From contig JAZAFR010000017.1 in NCBI GenBank assembly GCA_036121365.1, positions 1-20,630 of the forward strand: DNA of 20,630 nucleotides, written 5' to 3'. Every line of letters begins with the position of its first letter. The stretch's first letter is position 1. Under the pieces are notes generated by a model, which was not told the DNA's origin, did no database searches, and saw only the letters and a program-made list of their open reading frames with translations. This stretch comes from UBA7916 sp036121365. Its GTDB lineage: Bacteria > Pseudomonadota > Gammaproteobacteria > Comchoanobacterales > Comchoanobacteraceae. Positions 8,570 through 17,103 of the stretch are shown here, piece by piece. Both the position numbers and the translations under genes were made by a program.

Positions 8570-8956
8570 TTAAAAAGTCAGAAATTTTTTATATATGGCC
8601 AAGTTTAAATCATTTTCCAGTTGGGATAGGTGGTAGCATTGTGAGAGTTGGGAATGTTCTAGAAGTAAGATGTATTGGTTATGGGTACACTTGGCGACGA
8701 TGCAGGGGGTTTTTTTATGGGTGGGGTAGTAGAGTTCGGTTGTAGTATTGTCAAGGTAGACATAAGAAATGGGAACGGGGCAGTGTTTGGCAAAGTCAAC
8801 CCATTCCAGTTTTAGGTGGGGGCCAGAGGATGTCAATTGAGACAGAGGACAAGAAGGGTTAAAGGGGTGTTTTCCAAAGAGGGCCATTAAGCGATCGTAT
8901 ATTGATCGCTTAAAGTCATAGACGCAGATAAGTTCAATGATTCTGCTTTTGCTCAT
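8570..8956 (-). CDS. Hypothetical protein, 128 residues
   Basis: I do not recognise this protein. It begins MSKSRIIELICVYDFKRSIYD, has no signal peptide or membrane helix, and is rich in His, Cys, Leu and Tyr (His and Cys scattered, without a CxxC metal site). It appears soluble and alpha/beta in pattern. Its start lies two bases after the stop of the preceding small membrane protein gene, so the two form an operon and are likely made together. The tight coupling is the main evidence that it is a real gene; an overlapping ORF on the opposite strand (8539-8745) is shorter and has no ribosome site. Confidence 0.65.
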   Translation of the reverse strand: MSKSRIIELICVYDFKRSIYDRLMALFGKHPFNPSCPLSQLTSSGPHLKLEWVDFAKHCPVPISYVYLDNTTTELYYPTHKKTPCIVAKCTHNQYILLLEHSQLSQCYHLSQLENDLNLAIYKKFLTF

Positions 8957-8958
8957 AA

Positions 8959-9348
8959 TTATATAATCAATCCAATGGTCAATACAGACAAGCAGATGGC
9001 AAATATGCAGGCAATGAGCAGTTTATTTTTATTGTCAGGATCAAGTTCTATATTTTTAAGATATCCTTTTTTGTGTAGATTGAGGGCAGTTGGCATTATG
9101 AATAGGCCGTAGACTGCGCACCAGAACCATCCTGCGGCAACCATGGCGTAAAATCCTACCAGTTGGGAGATAAGAAGTCCCATGATGACGGCAAAAGCAG
9201 CAATGCCACATTGTAAGTAAATGCCAAGTTTATCGATGAAGTTATAGAATTTGTTAATGAAGTCCATAACGCAGGCTGGTGCGATTAAAAAAGTAACGCA
9301 TTTAACCAGCATTAAAATGGAAAATATAAGCGCAAGAATGGTAACCAT
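8959..9348 (-). CDS. Small inner-membrane protein with four TM helices
   Basis: The 129-residue product has four hydrophobic segments: about 2-24 (VTILALIFSILMLVKCVTFL), 45-65, 68-88 and 110-129 (LLIACIFAICLSVLTIGLII), with a basic loop (NLHKKGYLKN) before the last. The start has an excellent AGGAG seven bases upstream. It resembles small bacterial four-TM membrane proteins of unknown function; I cannot assign a family. It is the first gene of a two-gene operon with the 128-residue hypothetical protein and is divergent from the dehydratase gene, with 237 bases between the two starts. Confidence 0.8.
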   Translation of the reverse strand: MVTILALIFSILMLVKCVTFLIAPACVMDFINKFYNFIDKLGIYLQCGIAAFAVIMGLLISQLVGFYAMVAAGWFWCAVYGLFIMPTALNLHKKGYLKNIELDPDNKNKLLIACIFAICLSVLTIGLII

Positions 9349-9585
9349 AAGATACTCCTGTTGTGTAGTTCGTGCACAACGTATAGACCCATATGTGAAT
9401 TTGTGCAGGAATTATTAAAGTTTTTTTATAATTTTATAGTTTATTGGGATGGATATGGTATGAAAAAGTCGATTTTTAAAGCGGTGTTACCGGGGTTATG
9501 AGTAGAAAAAACTTTTTTAGTGAGAAAAAACACAAATATTAAAAAACTAGTCTATATATGGGGGAGGAGAAAAAAGGAGTTTAAC

Positions 9586-9939
9586 ATGAGTGATTTAGAA
9601 AAAAAACGCTGTCAGTCTTGTGAGGGGATTGGAAAAAAGTTCAATCAAGATGAGATCAAAAGACATATGAAAATGATAAACAAGGACTGGAAGTATGACA
9701 AAAAATCAGAAAGCATCCACAGAGATTTTAAATTTAAGAATTATTATGAGGTATTTGCTTTTGCCAATGCGGTGGCGTGGGTGAGTCATTATGAGGATCA
9801 TCATCCTGAGATGATTGTCAATTATGCAGATTGTAGGGTGTCATATTCAACACATGCCTTGGGTGGTTTGACTGAGAATGATTTCATTTGTGCCAGCAAG
9901 ATTGACAGATTGTTGGATACAGGTGTGGATGGTCAGTGA
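9586..9939 (+). CDS. phhB: Pterin-4a-carbinolamine dehydratase (PCD/DCoH)
   Basis: This cytoplasmic enzyme dehydrates 4a-hydroxytetrahydropterin, recycling the cofactor of aromatic amino acid hydroxylases. The 117-residue product has the full catalytic signature: EDHHPEM (H72, H73, P74) and STHALGGLTENDF (H90); the H73-H90 spacing of 17 equals that of the human H62-H79 pair. The N-terminal CQSCEG pair also resembles other bacterial members. I chose the ATG at 9586 because AAGGAG (9574-9579) is ideally placed; the longer frame from 9520 is not supported. No phenylalanine hydroxylase gene (phhA) is nearby. The stop is only 11 bases before the start of the large effector-like gene, so the two are likely transcribed together. 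Confidence 0.95.
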   Translation: MSDLEKKRCQSCEGIGKKFNQDEIKRHMKMINKDWKYDKKSESIHRDFKFKNYYEVFAFANAVAWVSHYEDHHPEMIVNYADCRVSYSTHALGGLTENDFICASKIDRLLDTGVDGQ

Positions 9940-9950
9940 AGGATACTGAC

Positions 9951-12900
9951 ATGTTTGATCAGAAATTTGATATGGATAAAATCCAAAAACTGGCTGAGAT
10001 GACAGGAGTGAGTTTTGATGAGGTAAGTGAGCCCAGAGGGAATGATTATGGTGATCGGATTGAAAACTATGGAGAGTTTTTGAAAGATGGAGGATCAACT
10101 GGTCTTGGCATTCAAGAAATAATTTATCGTGATTCTAGAAAAGAGTTTAAGCTCGATTCTAGAAAAGAGTTTAAGCTCGTATGTCATGGAAAGAAAAATA
10201 AAACATTGAGTGAGATTCTGCAAGTAGAAGTAACAAGATTAGAAGAATCATTAGGCAAGAAAAAAAATAAAAAAGCAGAAACACACAGAAAAAACATTCA
10301 ATTCATTGCGATGTTGGCCAGAACCAACAACCTAATAGGGCAAGAGGATAATACGACACAAGATCAATTCAACGCATTGGTTGAAGGAGTAAAAAAAAGA
10401 CAAGGGCGCAATGAGAAAATAAAATTTCCAGGCGTGATTAAAATGGATATGTTAACTGAATTTGAAAGGACGAGTAGTAAATTAAATAGAAAATTAAATA
10501 GAAAATGGATCAGGCTATTAAGGGTGAGGCTTCTAGAGGCAAGTGAAAAAGAAAAAGAAGAAAATTCAGAATATGCAATTGAGAAAGAAATACATGGTAA
10601 AAATAGGCGGTTTTTGGGAAAAATAAAAGATGTCATTGGGTATGCAAAAGATGGAGATGACGTACTTGACAGTTTGCTAACGGATATAGAGAAGAGACAA
10701 AAAGGCAGAGTATTAGATATAGGAAATAGTGATGATCAACGTAAATTACAAGAAATAGAGCGAAAGGTTCTAGAAGATGAAGTGAAGAATATAAAAATAA
10801 CAAGAAGCAGATTGGCATTTACAAGAATTGGAGCGGGGGGAGATTTTAGTGAGGTACTGCCTTTGAAGGCGCTCAATATTTTAAGTGAGTTATTAAAAAA
10901 AGGGAGCGCTGGAGATTTAGAGTTTAACAAAAAAGTAGAAAGTTTAAAACAATTAGAAAATTGTAGCGGTAAAGCAGATGGATTTGATAGCAAGGTGACT
11001 GAAACATGCAAGGGATGGATAAAAAGTAAATTGAGACAACTTGAAAAAAAAGAGCTAAAAAAACAGGTTGGACTATTTACCGATGCGACAAGGGCCGAGA
11101 TAAATAGAAACGTTTTAAAAAGTGCAATAGAAGTTGTGGAAAAAATCGAAAATATAGAGCAGATGGAAGCATTGCAAGGTTGGGTCACCGCGGTAGAGCA
11201 AAGGCAACAGTATCCAGGAATGGACTTGAGCAAGTACGTGCAAGAATTTAATGATCTCAATAAAAAATCGGGAGAAAAGAAATTGGATCACTTAAAGGAA
11301 ATGAAAGACATGATGCAGGTACATCCTGATATAATGCCGCTACTAGTAAAGGAAGAAAACAAGAAACCCTCCAAGTCCATTTCTATAAAGAGAAGAGAAG
11401 CAAACATAGAATGTTTGAAGCTAGCCTCACGTATGCAAACAAAAATAGATGATGGTATTTATCAGAAGTTTATTATCAGTGTAAAAGAAAAGCAAGACCA
11501 AGGCGGGCTAAACTTAAGCAATAGTATTTTTTATCTAAAAGCAATTGAAAAATTGGAAAGTGCAAAAGAAGGGTTACCTAATGGATTGTATCAAGAAGTC
11601 TTAAATAAGTTAATTCATGAATTGTATACAAGTATACAAGAATCAAACGAGACTAAAACTGAATTTATTTATGATCAAACCAGTGAAGGTCTTGGACGTG
11701 ATGCAGTTGTAATGACAATGAAAAATGGAAAAGTGGATTTATACATGAGAGATAAGCCTGAAAATTTGAGAAAAGGAGCAAACTCCCTCTACGGAGTTTT
11801 GATGAAAATAGAGGGCAGATCTGAAAAACCAACAAATTTAGGTTTGGTGAGAAATAGAGAAGGCCTTGAGGGATATAAACATAGAGTCGTGATACATTTA
11901 GGAGATCCGCTTGAGTCTCTTGATAGAGAAAATTTTAAGACAGCAATGAAAGAAGGTTCTATTCAAGCTTTATCAGCTATAGGAGATGCAGGAATCAGCG
12001 CCGAAGAAGGTGAACTGAATGGTGATTTTAAGTTGGATAATATATTGTTTTCAGAAAAAGGTGATAGAAAATGGTCTGTTATTGACAGGGATTTTGAGCA
12101 AGATGAGACTCCTGCAAGTGTTATGACGGGTATGCTATTGAGTTCAAGTGATAAATTTAAATCAGAAAGAGAAATGGAATCATCAAGATCAGGAAGTAGC
12201 CTAACATCATCAGGAACAGGAAACAGCCTAACATCATCAGGATCAGGCAACAGCCTAACATCATCAAAATCAGGAAGTAGCCTAACATCATCAAAATCAG
12301 GAAGTAGCCTAACATCATCAGAGTCAGAAGATAGCCTAACAACATCAGATTTAGAAATAAGACCAACATTAATGCGGTCATTTAGCAATGTAATAAATGA
12401 AGATCATGGGATAATAGTAGAGTCTCCTTTTACAAAATATCAAAATGAAGTCCAGTACGAAACAGCAGAGATGGTCGCAGAACTAGCAGATGAGATAAAT
12501 CGAAAAGAAGGGGTGGATCATATATCAAATGGTCTCACAACGATGGGTGCAATATTAGGTGAAAATCAAGTGGTTCACGATTCTTGGGCTTTTTGCACAG
12601 TGGGAAGAATGATGGCTAAAAGATCATTAGATGAAATTCCTGGAGACAAAGGGGCAAAACATCTTGAGCAAGCATGTATAGAAAAGCAAAAAGAAATCTT
12701 AATCGAATTGGCCAAAAAGATGAAAAGAATACATGGAAAAGGTAATGCTACCAATCGCCACATAAAGCGGATACTGACAGAACTCAGCACGGAGTTTGGA
12801 CCTGATAAGGTAAGGGACGAGGTCATTAAAAGGGCAAAGCATCTAGAAAAGTGTGAAGCAATTATTCATGCTAAAGATTTGGCAGAATGGATGAAGGATG

Positions 12901-13412
12901 GTCACAAGGAGCTAACAGAAAGAAGATATGAATTGATAGAAGAGTTACATAATCACGAACTCAAAGAAGGAGCAAAAGAAACAGAGAGCGATCCTTCGTC
13001 TGATATGCATCAAAAAATTAGAAAGCATTTATCTAAAGAGTTCAATTTAATGCATAAGAGTGTTTATGAGGAGTATTTGGGTAGCATAGAGAAACACGAC
13101 AATAAAGAAGGACTAAGTACAGAAATTAATGATTATTTTAAGTCATTGAGTTTAGAGTCGGATCTTGATGACGATTTTAATGCTAGGCATGCGGAAAAAA
13201 GAAAGGCTTTAGAAGAGGCAAGTGAAAAAGTGCGAGAATTCACCGATGAATTAGAAAAAGTGAAAAGAGGTCATAGAAAAGACAAGCCAGATCATCCAAT
13301 AGTAGAGATATCAGAAAGTAAGGGCAACTTGATCACAATTAGAAGATTCAGTCAGGAGCTACAGTTAATAGCTCAGACAGAAAATCATAATGATGCGCGC
13401 AAACAAGGGTAA
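9951..13412 (+). CDS. Giant effector-like protein: helical repeats, divergent kinase-like domain, Ser-rich insert
   Basis: The 1153-residue, Lys/Glu-rich product is not recognised as a whole. ATG at 9951 has AAGGA seven bases upstream; the GTG at 9936 overlapping phhB is less likely. Residues about 60-560 are helical, with a loosely repeated signature (KKRQ 148-151, EKRQ 247-250, VESLKQ 329-334, EQRQ 416-419, KEKQ 512-515) at 84-99 residue spacing. Residues about 570-960 look like a divergent protein kinase: Gly loop EGLGRDAVV (G580, G582), catalytic loop GDFKLDNIL (D692, N697; the usual HxD His is Asn690), metal-binding IDRDF (D712) and an alpha-F-like DSWAFCTVGRMM (877-888). Six 9-residue Ser-rich repeats (744-797) lie where an activation segment would be. 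The C-terminal 200 residues are coiled coil. No signal peptide or membrane segment. Role inferred: a translocated host-directed protein, possibly a kinase or pseudokinase. Confidence 0.75.
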   Translation: MFDQKFDMDKIQKLAEMTGVSFDEVSEPRGNDYGDRIENYGEFLKDGGSTGLGIQEIIYRDSRKEFKLDSRKEFKLVCHGKKNKTLSEILQVEVTRLEESLGKKKNKKAETHRKNIQFIAMLARTNNLIGQEDNTTQDQFNALVEGVKKRQGRNEKIKFPGVIKMDMLTEFERTSSKLNRKLNRKWIRLLRVRLLEASEKEKEENSEYAIEKEIHGKNRRFLGKIKDVIGYAKDGDDVLDSLLTDIEKRQKGRVLDIGNSDDQRKLQEIERKVLEDEVKNIKITRSRLAFTRIGAGGDFSEVLPLKALNILSELLKKGSAGDLEFNKKVESLKQLENCSGKADGFDSKVTETCKGWIKSKLRQLEKKELKKQVGLFTDATRAEINRNVLKSAIEVVEKIENIEQMEALQGWVTAVEQRQQYPGMDLSKYVQEFNDLNKKSGEKKLDHLKEMKDMMQVHPDIMPLLVKEENKKPSKSISIKRREANIECLKLASRMQTKIDDGIYQKFIISVKEKQDQGGLNLSNSIFYLKAIEKLESAKEGLPNGLYQEVLNKLIHELYTSIQESNETKTEFIYDQTSEGLGRDAVVMTMKNGKVDLYMRDKPENLRKGANSLYGVLMKIEGRSEKPTNLGLVRNREGLEGYKHRVVIHLGDPLESLDRENFKTAMKEGSIQALSAIGDAGISAEEGELNGDFKLDNILFSEKGDRKWSVIDRDFEQDETPASVMTGMLLSSSDKFKSEREMESSRSGSSLTSSGTGNSLTSSGSGNSLTSSKSGSSLTSSKSGSSLTSSESEDSLTTSDLEIRPTLMRSFSNVINEDHGIIVESPFTKYQNEVQYETAEMVAELADEINRKEGVDHISNGLTTMGAILGENQVVHDSWAFCTVGRMMAKRSLDEIPGDKGAKHLEQACIEKQKEILIELAKKMKRIHGKGNATNRHIKRILTELSTEFGPDKVRDEVIKRAKHLEKCEAIIHAKDLAEWMKDGHKELTERRYELIEELHNHELKEGAKETESDPSSDMHQKIRKHLSKEFNLMHKSVYEEYLGSIEKHDNKEGLSTEINDYFKSLSLESDLDDDFNARHAEKRKALEEASEKVREFTDELEKVKRGHRKDKPDHPIVEISESKGNLITIRRFSQELQLIAQTENHNDARKQG
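10131..10178 (+). repeat. Exact 24-bp tandem duplication
   Basis: Two identical 24-base units (10131-10154 and 10155-10178) encode DSRKEFKL twice in the giant protein. Perfect identity and a multiple-of-three length indicate a recent in-frame slippage duplication. Confidence 0.95.
10479..10502 (+). repeat. Exact 12-bp tandem duplication
   Basis: AAATTAAATAGA occurs twice head to tail, encoding KLNRKLNR in the giant protein. It is again in frame and perfect. Confidence 0.9.
12180..12368 (+). repeat. 27-bp tandem repeat encoding Ser-rich nonapeptides
   Basis: Six 27-base units from 12180 to 12341 encode the nonapeptide SS-x-[ST]-x-x-SLT (SSRSGSSLT, SSGTGNSLT, SSGSGNSLT, SSKSGSSLT twice, SSESEDSLT), followed by a degenerate seventh (TSDLEIRPT, to 12368). 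Units three to five are nearly identical at DNA level. The repeat lies between the DFG-like motif and the alpha-F-like motif of the kinase-like domain. Confidence 0.95.
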
Positions 13413-13452
13413 TCAAAAACGTCAACTGCGAAAGAAAACACAGTCAGGCAAA

Positions 13453-13464
13453 GAGTGCGCACTC
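13453..13464. repeat. Perfect 12-bp palindrome between convergent genes
   Basis: GAGTGCGCACTC is perfectly self-complementary with no loop and lies in the 110-base gap between the converging giant-protein and tricorn genes. It has no following T run, so it is not a typical terminator. It may be a protein-binding site or chance; only its symmetry supports it. Confidence 0.4.
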
Positions 13465-13522
13465 AACTAATGAACAAACCAACAGATGGTCGTACAAATG
13501 AGTCCAGTGGATATCCCTGTGT

Positions 13523-16500
13523 TTACTCGATTAAGGCCGCCAGTGGCAATTTTGGTGCTTGCTTGGATGGTTTTTGGGTGTTGGCAAGCTTGACATCATA
13601 GTCTGTATACTGCGTGTTTTTGAGTTCATCCAGTGCAATTGCGATGGCTTTGTCCAGCTGGGGGTCTTGGTCTTTGGCTGCTTGTTCAGGTGTGATTTCG
13701 ACCACCACATCAGGATCGACTCCGTGGTTTTCAACGCCATAGCCCACACCGTCAAGCCAAATGGCATATTCGGGTTGTGAGGTGATGCCACCATCAAGCA
13801 GATCGTGGCGCATATTGATGCCGATGACCCCGCCCCAGGTGCGTTTACCAACCAATTGACCGAGCTTCATGTTTTTAAATGCATAAGAAAACATATCGCC
13901 ATCGCTGCCTGCATATTCGTTACACAAAGCAACCATGCAGCCTTTTGGGGAGTTGGCAGGATAGCAGATATTGGCATTGTGCCAGCGTGCATTGTCAAGG
14001 CCAAAGCGTTTTAAAGCCAGTTTTTGCAGGATGAGAGAGGAGACATGGCCGCCGCCATTGAACCGCACATCAACCACCAAGCCTGGCGCATCAAAGCATT
14101 GTAAAAAGCTTCTCAAGAACTCTGCATAACCATCTTTGGACATGTCTGGTATGTGGATATAACCAAGCTTACCATTGGAGTGTTTTGCGACGTACTGACG
14201 ATTTTTTTCAACCCAGGCACGATAAATCCTATCGTGGTTACAATCACTGGCTTTGATGATGACGTTTTCTTTTTTTGGTTTTTTGCTGGAAGAGCGTGTC
14301 ACTTCCAGATCGACATATTGATTGGCAAGCATTTCAAGGGCTTTTTCTGGTGTCAGGCTTGGACTGAGCTGTTGGCCATTGACTGCATGAATGAGGTCCC
14401 CAACTTTGAGATCAACGCCTGGGTATTCAAGAGGCGATATCAAAGATTCATCAGATAGGTCATTTGCTTGAATGATGTGTTGGATTTTGTAAGATTTTGT
14501 CTTGGTGTCATAAATGGTATTGGCACCCAGCAGTCCTTGTTGGTAGTGTCTTTTGGATGGCAAATCTCCGCCCATAATATAGGCATGTGACGAGCCAAGT
14601 TCGCCATGGAGTTCATTGATCAAATCATTGAGTTCGGATCGGGTTGTGACCCTCTGGCAAACGGTTAGGTAATCTTGGAGTATTTGGTCCCAGTTGACCT
14701 GGCCCATGTCTTTGTCCCAGAAGAAGTCTCTTTGCAAGCGCCAAGCTTCTTTGAGCATGAATGGCCATTCGGATTCAGGGTTGATGGCAACACGGGCTCG
14801 AGTAAAGTCAATCAGGCCACCATTACGATAAGAGTCGTCTTTTTCGTCTGGTTTTGAGCCGGCGGGGATGATGCGGACTTGTTTTTCAGCGTTGCTGTAG
14901 CACATAAATGCTCTATCGTGGGAAAGAATGAGGTAAGATATGCCGTCAAATAGGTGCTCAAACTTGAGTTCTTTCATATCGTAGACTGATAAACTACCAG
15001 CGGCATCGTTACCACTCTGACCGCAGGCATGTTTGGCTGTGACAAACAATACTTTGCCATCAATGGACTCAAGTTGGTTATAGTTACCTGGATCAACAGG
15101 AAAGGGCAGTATGCGTTTATCAATTCCAGAAGTATCGATATGAATGGGTTTTTTCTTATCTTTATCGGCATCTTTGTCTTTTTTCGCTTTGGAGGCCTCA
15201 TCAGCTTGGTCGTCATCTGTTTTTGGATTGTGGTCGAAGGGGTTGAGTAGGGTCTTATCTAGACAGCAGACATAGGCTTTTGCGGTTTTTAAAAAGTTGT
15301 ATTGGAAGCAAATGGCATCTGGCTTGGGTTCAAGATGGCGTTGTGACAGAAAGTATAGGTATTTGCCGTCTGAACTAAAGCAAGGGCTATAGTCATGGTA
15401 ATGGCCATGTGTGATGGTTGTGTGTGTCTTTTTGTCAACGTGATAGAGCATGATGTTGGCAGTTTCGTGCGTATTTTGTTGACTGTAACAAATCCAATTG
15501 CCATCAGATGACCAGTCATATTGGCTGATGGTGGCGTAGTCACTGTGAGCGACTTGGGTGAGCTTGCCTTGTTTGATGTCAAAAAGATGCAGTTCATGGC
15601 GATTGTTACTGATCAAGACTTTATCAGCACTGGGTGAAGCAGATAGGGTGAGCACTTTGCCAAGATTCAGTTTGTCCCATTTCTTAGGTTTGCTATGGGG
15701 TTTTTTCGTATCAAAAATGACAGGGTAATCAATATTTCCGTCATCACAAATGGCAAAAATACGCGTGCTGTCTTGCAGCCAGAGGCAGTGACGATAGCGT
15801 TTTTGGCTACTGTCATCGATGAGAAGGGCTGGTCCTTGAAACGATGGCATAGCAAATAGTCGACCTCTGTGACAGAAGGCAACTTGACTGGCGTTGTGAT
15901 TGGGCGCAATGTCTTCGAGAGTTTTGCTAGAAAAGTCATATTTACGTGTTTTATGGTGCAATATACTGCCGGTGTCTATGGAGAGATGCTTGGCTTTAGG
16001 TGGGTTTTTGGCATTGATATCGATAGGAACTTGAAAGAGTTGACCTTGTTGGCTATAAATGATGCTATCTTGGTTGATGGTAAAGTGCCGCACATAGAAG
16101 CCTTCACAGTGGGTGTGTCGGGTGAGGTTTGATCCATCAATTGCGGCAGAGTAGACATTACCATGGCCTTGAAAATCACTGATGAAGAAAACGCGGTCAT
16201 TGTGCCATATGGGCTGGATCATATTCATATTTTTTTTGCAAAAAAGTTCGAATGTGCTGGACTTGGAGCGTTTGATCCACAATTCAGCACAGGTACCGCC
16301 TTGGTAGCGTTTCCAGTTGGGGTAGCCATAGCCATGGCGTTGAATGACAGCAGTGTCTAGGTCTTTGCCATAGGATATGGCATTGGCAGGTCCGACTTTA
16401 ATTTCATCCAGGCTGCCACCTGATTTTGACACAGTGTAAAGCTTGCCTTGTCTGAAGGCTTGGTCGTGGGTACTGGAGATGATAACCGTATCTTTGTCTT

Positions 16501-16786
16501 TCCACCCAACAACAATACAGGCATTGCCAGTGAATGTGATTTTTTGAGCAGAACCGCCAGAGGTGGCAATGACATAAGCTTCAATGGATCCTTCTCTATC
16601 GGAACTGAAGGCAATGTATTGGCCACAAGGAGAGAATTTAGGGCTTTTGATGCTACCAAAATCGACAGTCAATCTGCGGCAATTCAAACTGGTAATATCA
16701 CTGAGCCAGAGATCATCCTCGGAGACGAAAGCCAATTGATTGTGATTGGATGTTGGAAATTGAAGATAGTGTTTATATGTGCTCAT
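13523..16786 (-). CDS. Tricorn protease homologue (S41 family, cytoplasmic)
   Basis: Tricorn is a large self-compartmentalising serine protease that cuts peptides from ATP-dependent proteases into small ones for aminopeptidases. The 1087-residue product (Thermoplasma 1071) shows two beta-propellers (about 20-310 and 320-650; repeats such as SPKFSPCGQYIAFSSDREG), a Lys/Asp-rich linker (about 529-549), a helical C1 domain with H734 (GSSHAY), a PDZ domain (about 752-845) and the S41 domain with NGGGHVSS, catalytic Ser961 (AGSDGDMFSY) and Glu1019 (VENHGVDPD). The Ser-Glu spacing of 58 equals Tricorn S965/E1023. No signal peptide is present, so it is cytoplasmic. AAGGA lies seven bases before the start. 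G+C is visibly higher than in the neighbouring effector-like gene, consistent with a different origin or stronger constraint. No dedicated aminopeptidase partner gene is in the window. Confidence 0.96.
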   Translation of the reverse strand: MSTYKHYLQFPTSNHNQLAFVSEDDLWLSDITSLNCRRLTVDFGSIKSPKFSPCGQYIAFSSDREGSIEAYVIATSGGSAQKITFTGNACIVVGWKDKDTVIISSTHDQAFRQGKLYTVSKSGGSLDEIKVGPANAISYGKDLDTAVIQRHGYGYPNWKRYQGGTCAELWIKRSKSSTFELFCKKNMNMIQPIWHNDRVFFISDFQGHGNVYSAAIDGSNLTRHTHCEGFYVRHFTINQDSIIYSQQGQLFQVPIDINAKNPPKAKHLSIDTGSILHHKTRKYDFSSKTLEDIAPNHNASQVAFCHRGRLFAMPSFQGPALLIDDSSQKRYRHCLWLQDSTRIFAICDDGNIDYPVIFDTKKPHSKPKKWDKLNLGKVLTLSASPSADKVLISNNRHELHLFDIKQGKLTQVAHSDYATISQYDWSSDGNWICYSQQNTHETANIMLYHVDKKTHTTITHGHYHDYSPCFSSDGKYLYFLSQRHLEPKPDAICFQYNFLKTAKAYVCCLDKTLLNPFDHNPKTDDDQADEASKAKKDKDADKDKKKPIHIDTSGIDKRILPFPVDPGNYNQLESIDGKVLFVTAKHACGQSGNDAAGSLSVYDMKELKFEHLFDGISYLILSHDRAFMCYSNAEKQVRIIPAGSKPDEKDDSYRNGGLIDFTRARVAINPESEWPFMLKEAWRLQRDFFWDKDMGQVNWDQILQDYLTVCQRVTTRSELNDLINELHGELGSSHAYIMGGDLPSKRHYQQGLLGANTIYDTKTKSYKIQHIIQANDLSDESLISPLEYPGVDLKVGDLIHAVNGQQLSPSLTPEKALEMLANQYVDLEVTRSSSKKPKKENVIIKASDCNHDRIYRAWVEKNRQYVAKHSNGKLGYIHIPDMSKDGYAEFLRSFLQCFDAPGLVVDVRFNGGGHVSSLILQKLALKRFGLDNARWHNANICYPANSPKGCMVALCNEYAGSDGDMFSYAFKNMKLGQLVGKRTWGGVIGINMRHDLLDGGITSQPEYAIWLDGVGYGVENHGVDPDVVVEITPEQAAKDQDPQLDKAIAIALDELKNTQYTDYDVKLANTQKPSKQAPKLPLAALIE

Positions 16787-17103
16787 ATGATGTCCTTCTG
16801 GCGTCTAAAATCTAGTGATTTTATTATACAAAAACCCACAAAACAGTCAAGTGAAATGCGAATTGACGGCATAGATACGAGAAATAATCATCCCATAAAC
16901 ATCAAAGGAATGAGTGGCAGCGAGTAAACAAGACGACACGATCCGCATGAGAGAAATACAGATTAAAAAAGTATAACCAGTGAAACAAATATTAGTTGCA
17001 TTGTGTGATTGAGATAACAAAATCGAATAATATTTGATTTATGGTTGCAGAATTAAAAGCACTGTGTTTTCTTGTAGGGATACGTTAGATATTAAGAAAT
17101 TGA
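16787..17103. other. Divergent intergenic stretch between tricorn and UIM protein genes
   Basis: These 317 bases carry the tricorn promoter at their left end. The right half is A+T-rich and must hold the promoter of the UIM protein gene, but I see only weak hexamers and no good ribosome site before the ATG at 17104. No ORF, RNA gene or repeat is visible. Confidence 0.5.
16823..16850 (-). promoter_or_regulatory. Strong sigma-70 promoter for the tricorn gene
   Basis: On the minus strand TTGACT (16845-16850), a 16-base spacer and the perfect TATAAT (16823-16828) lie about 37 bases upstream of the tricorn ATG. This is the best consensus promoter in the window and predicts a short leader and constitutive expression. 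Confidence 0.75.

Noticed and set aside
8539..8745. Plus-strand 68-codon frame
   Set aside because: It overlaps the 128-residue minus-strand gene, has no ribosome site, and its composition does not look like a protein.
11963..12388. Minus-strand frame with tandem DDVRLLPD repeats
   Set aside because: It is the antisense reading of the 27-bp Ser-rich repeat in the giant gene; the plus-strand frame is far longer and has a ribosome site.
14153..14458. Plus-strand frames inside the tricorn gene, of which this is one
   Set aside because: They are antisense to a gene with complete catalytic motifs. Such long antisense frames come from its composition and codon use.
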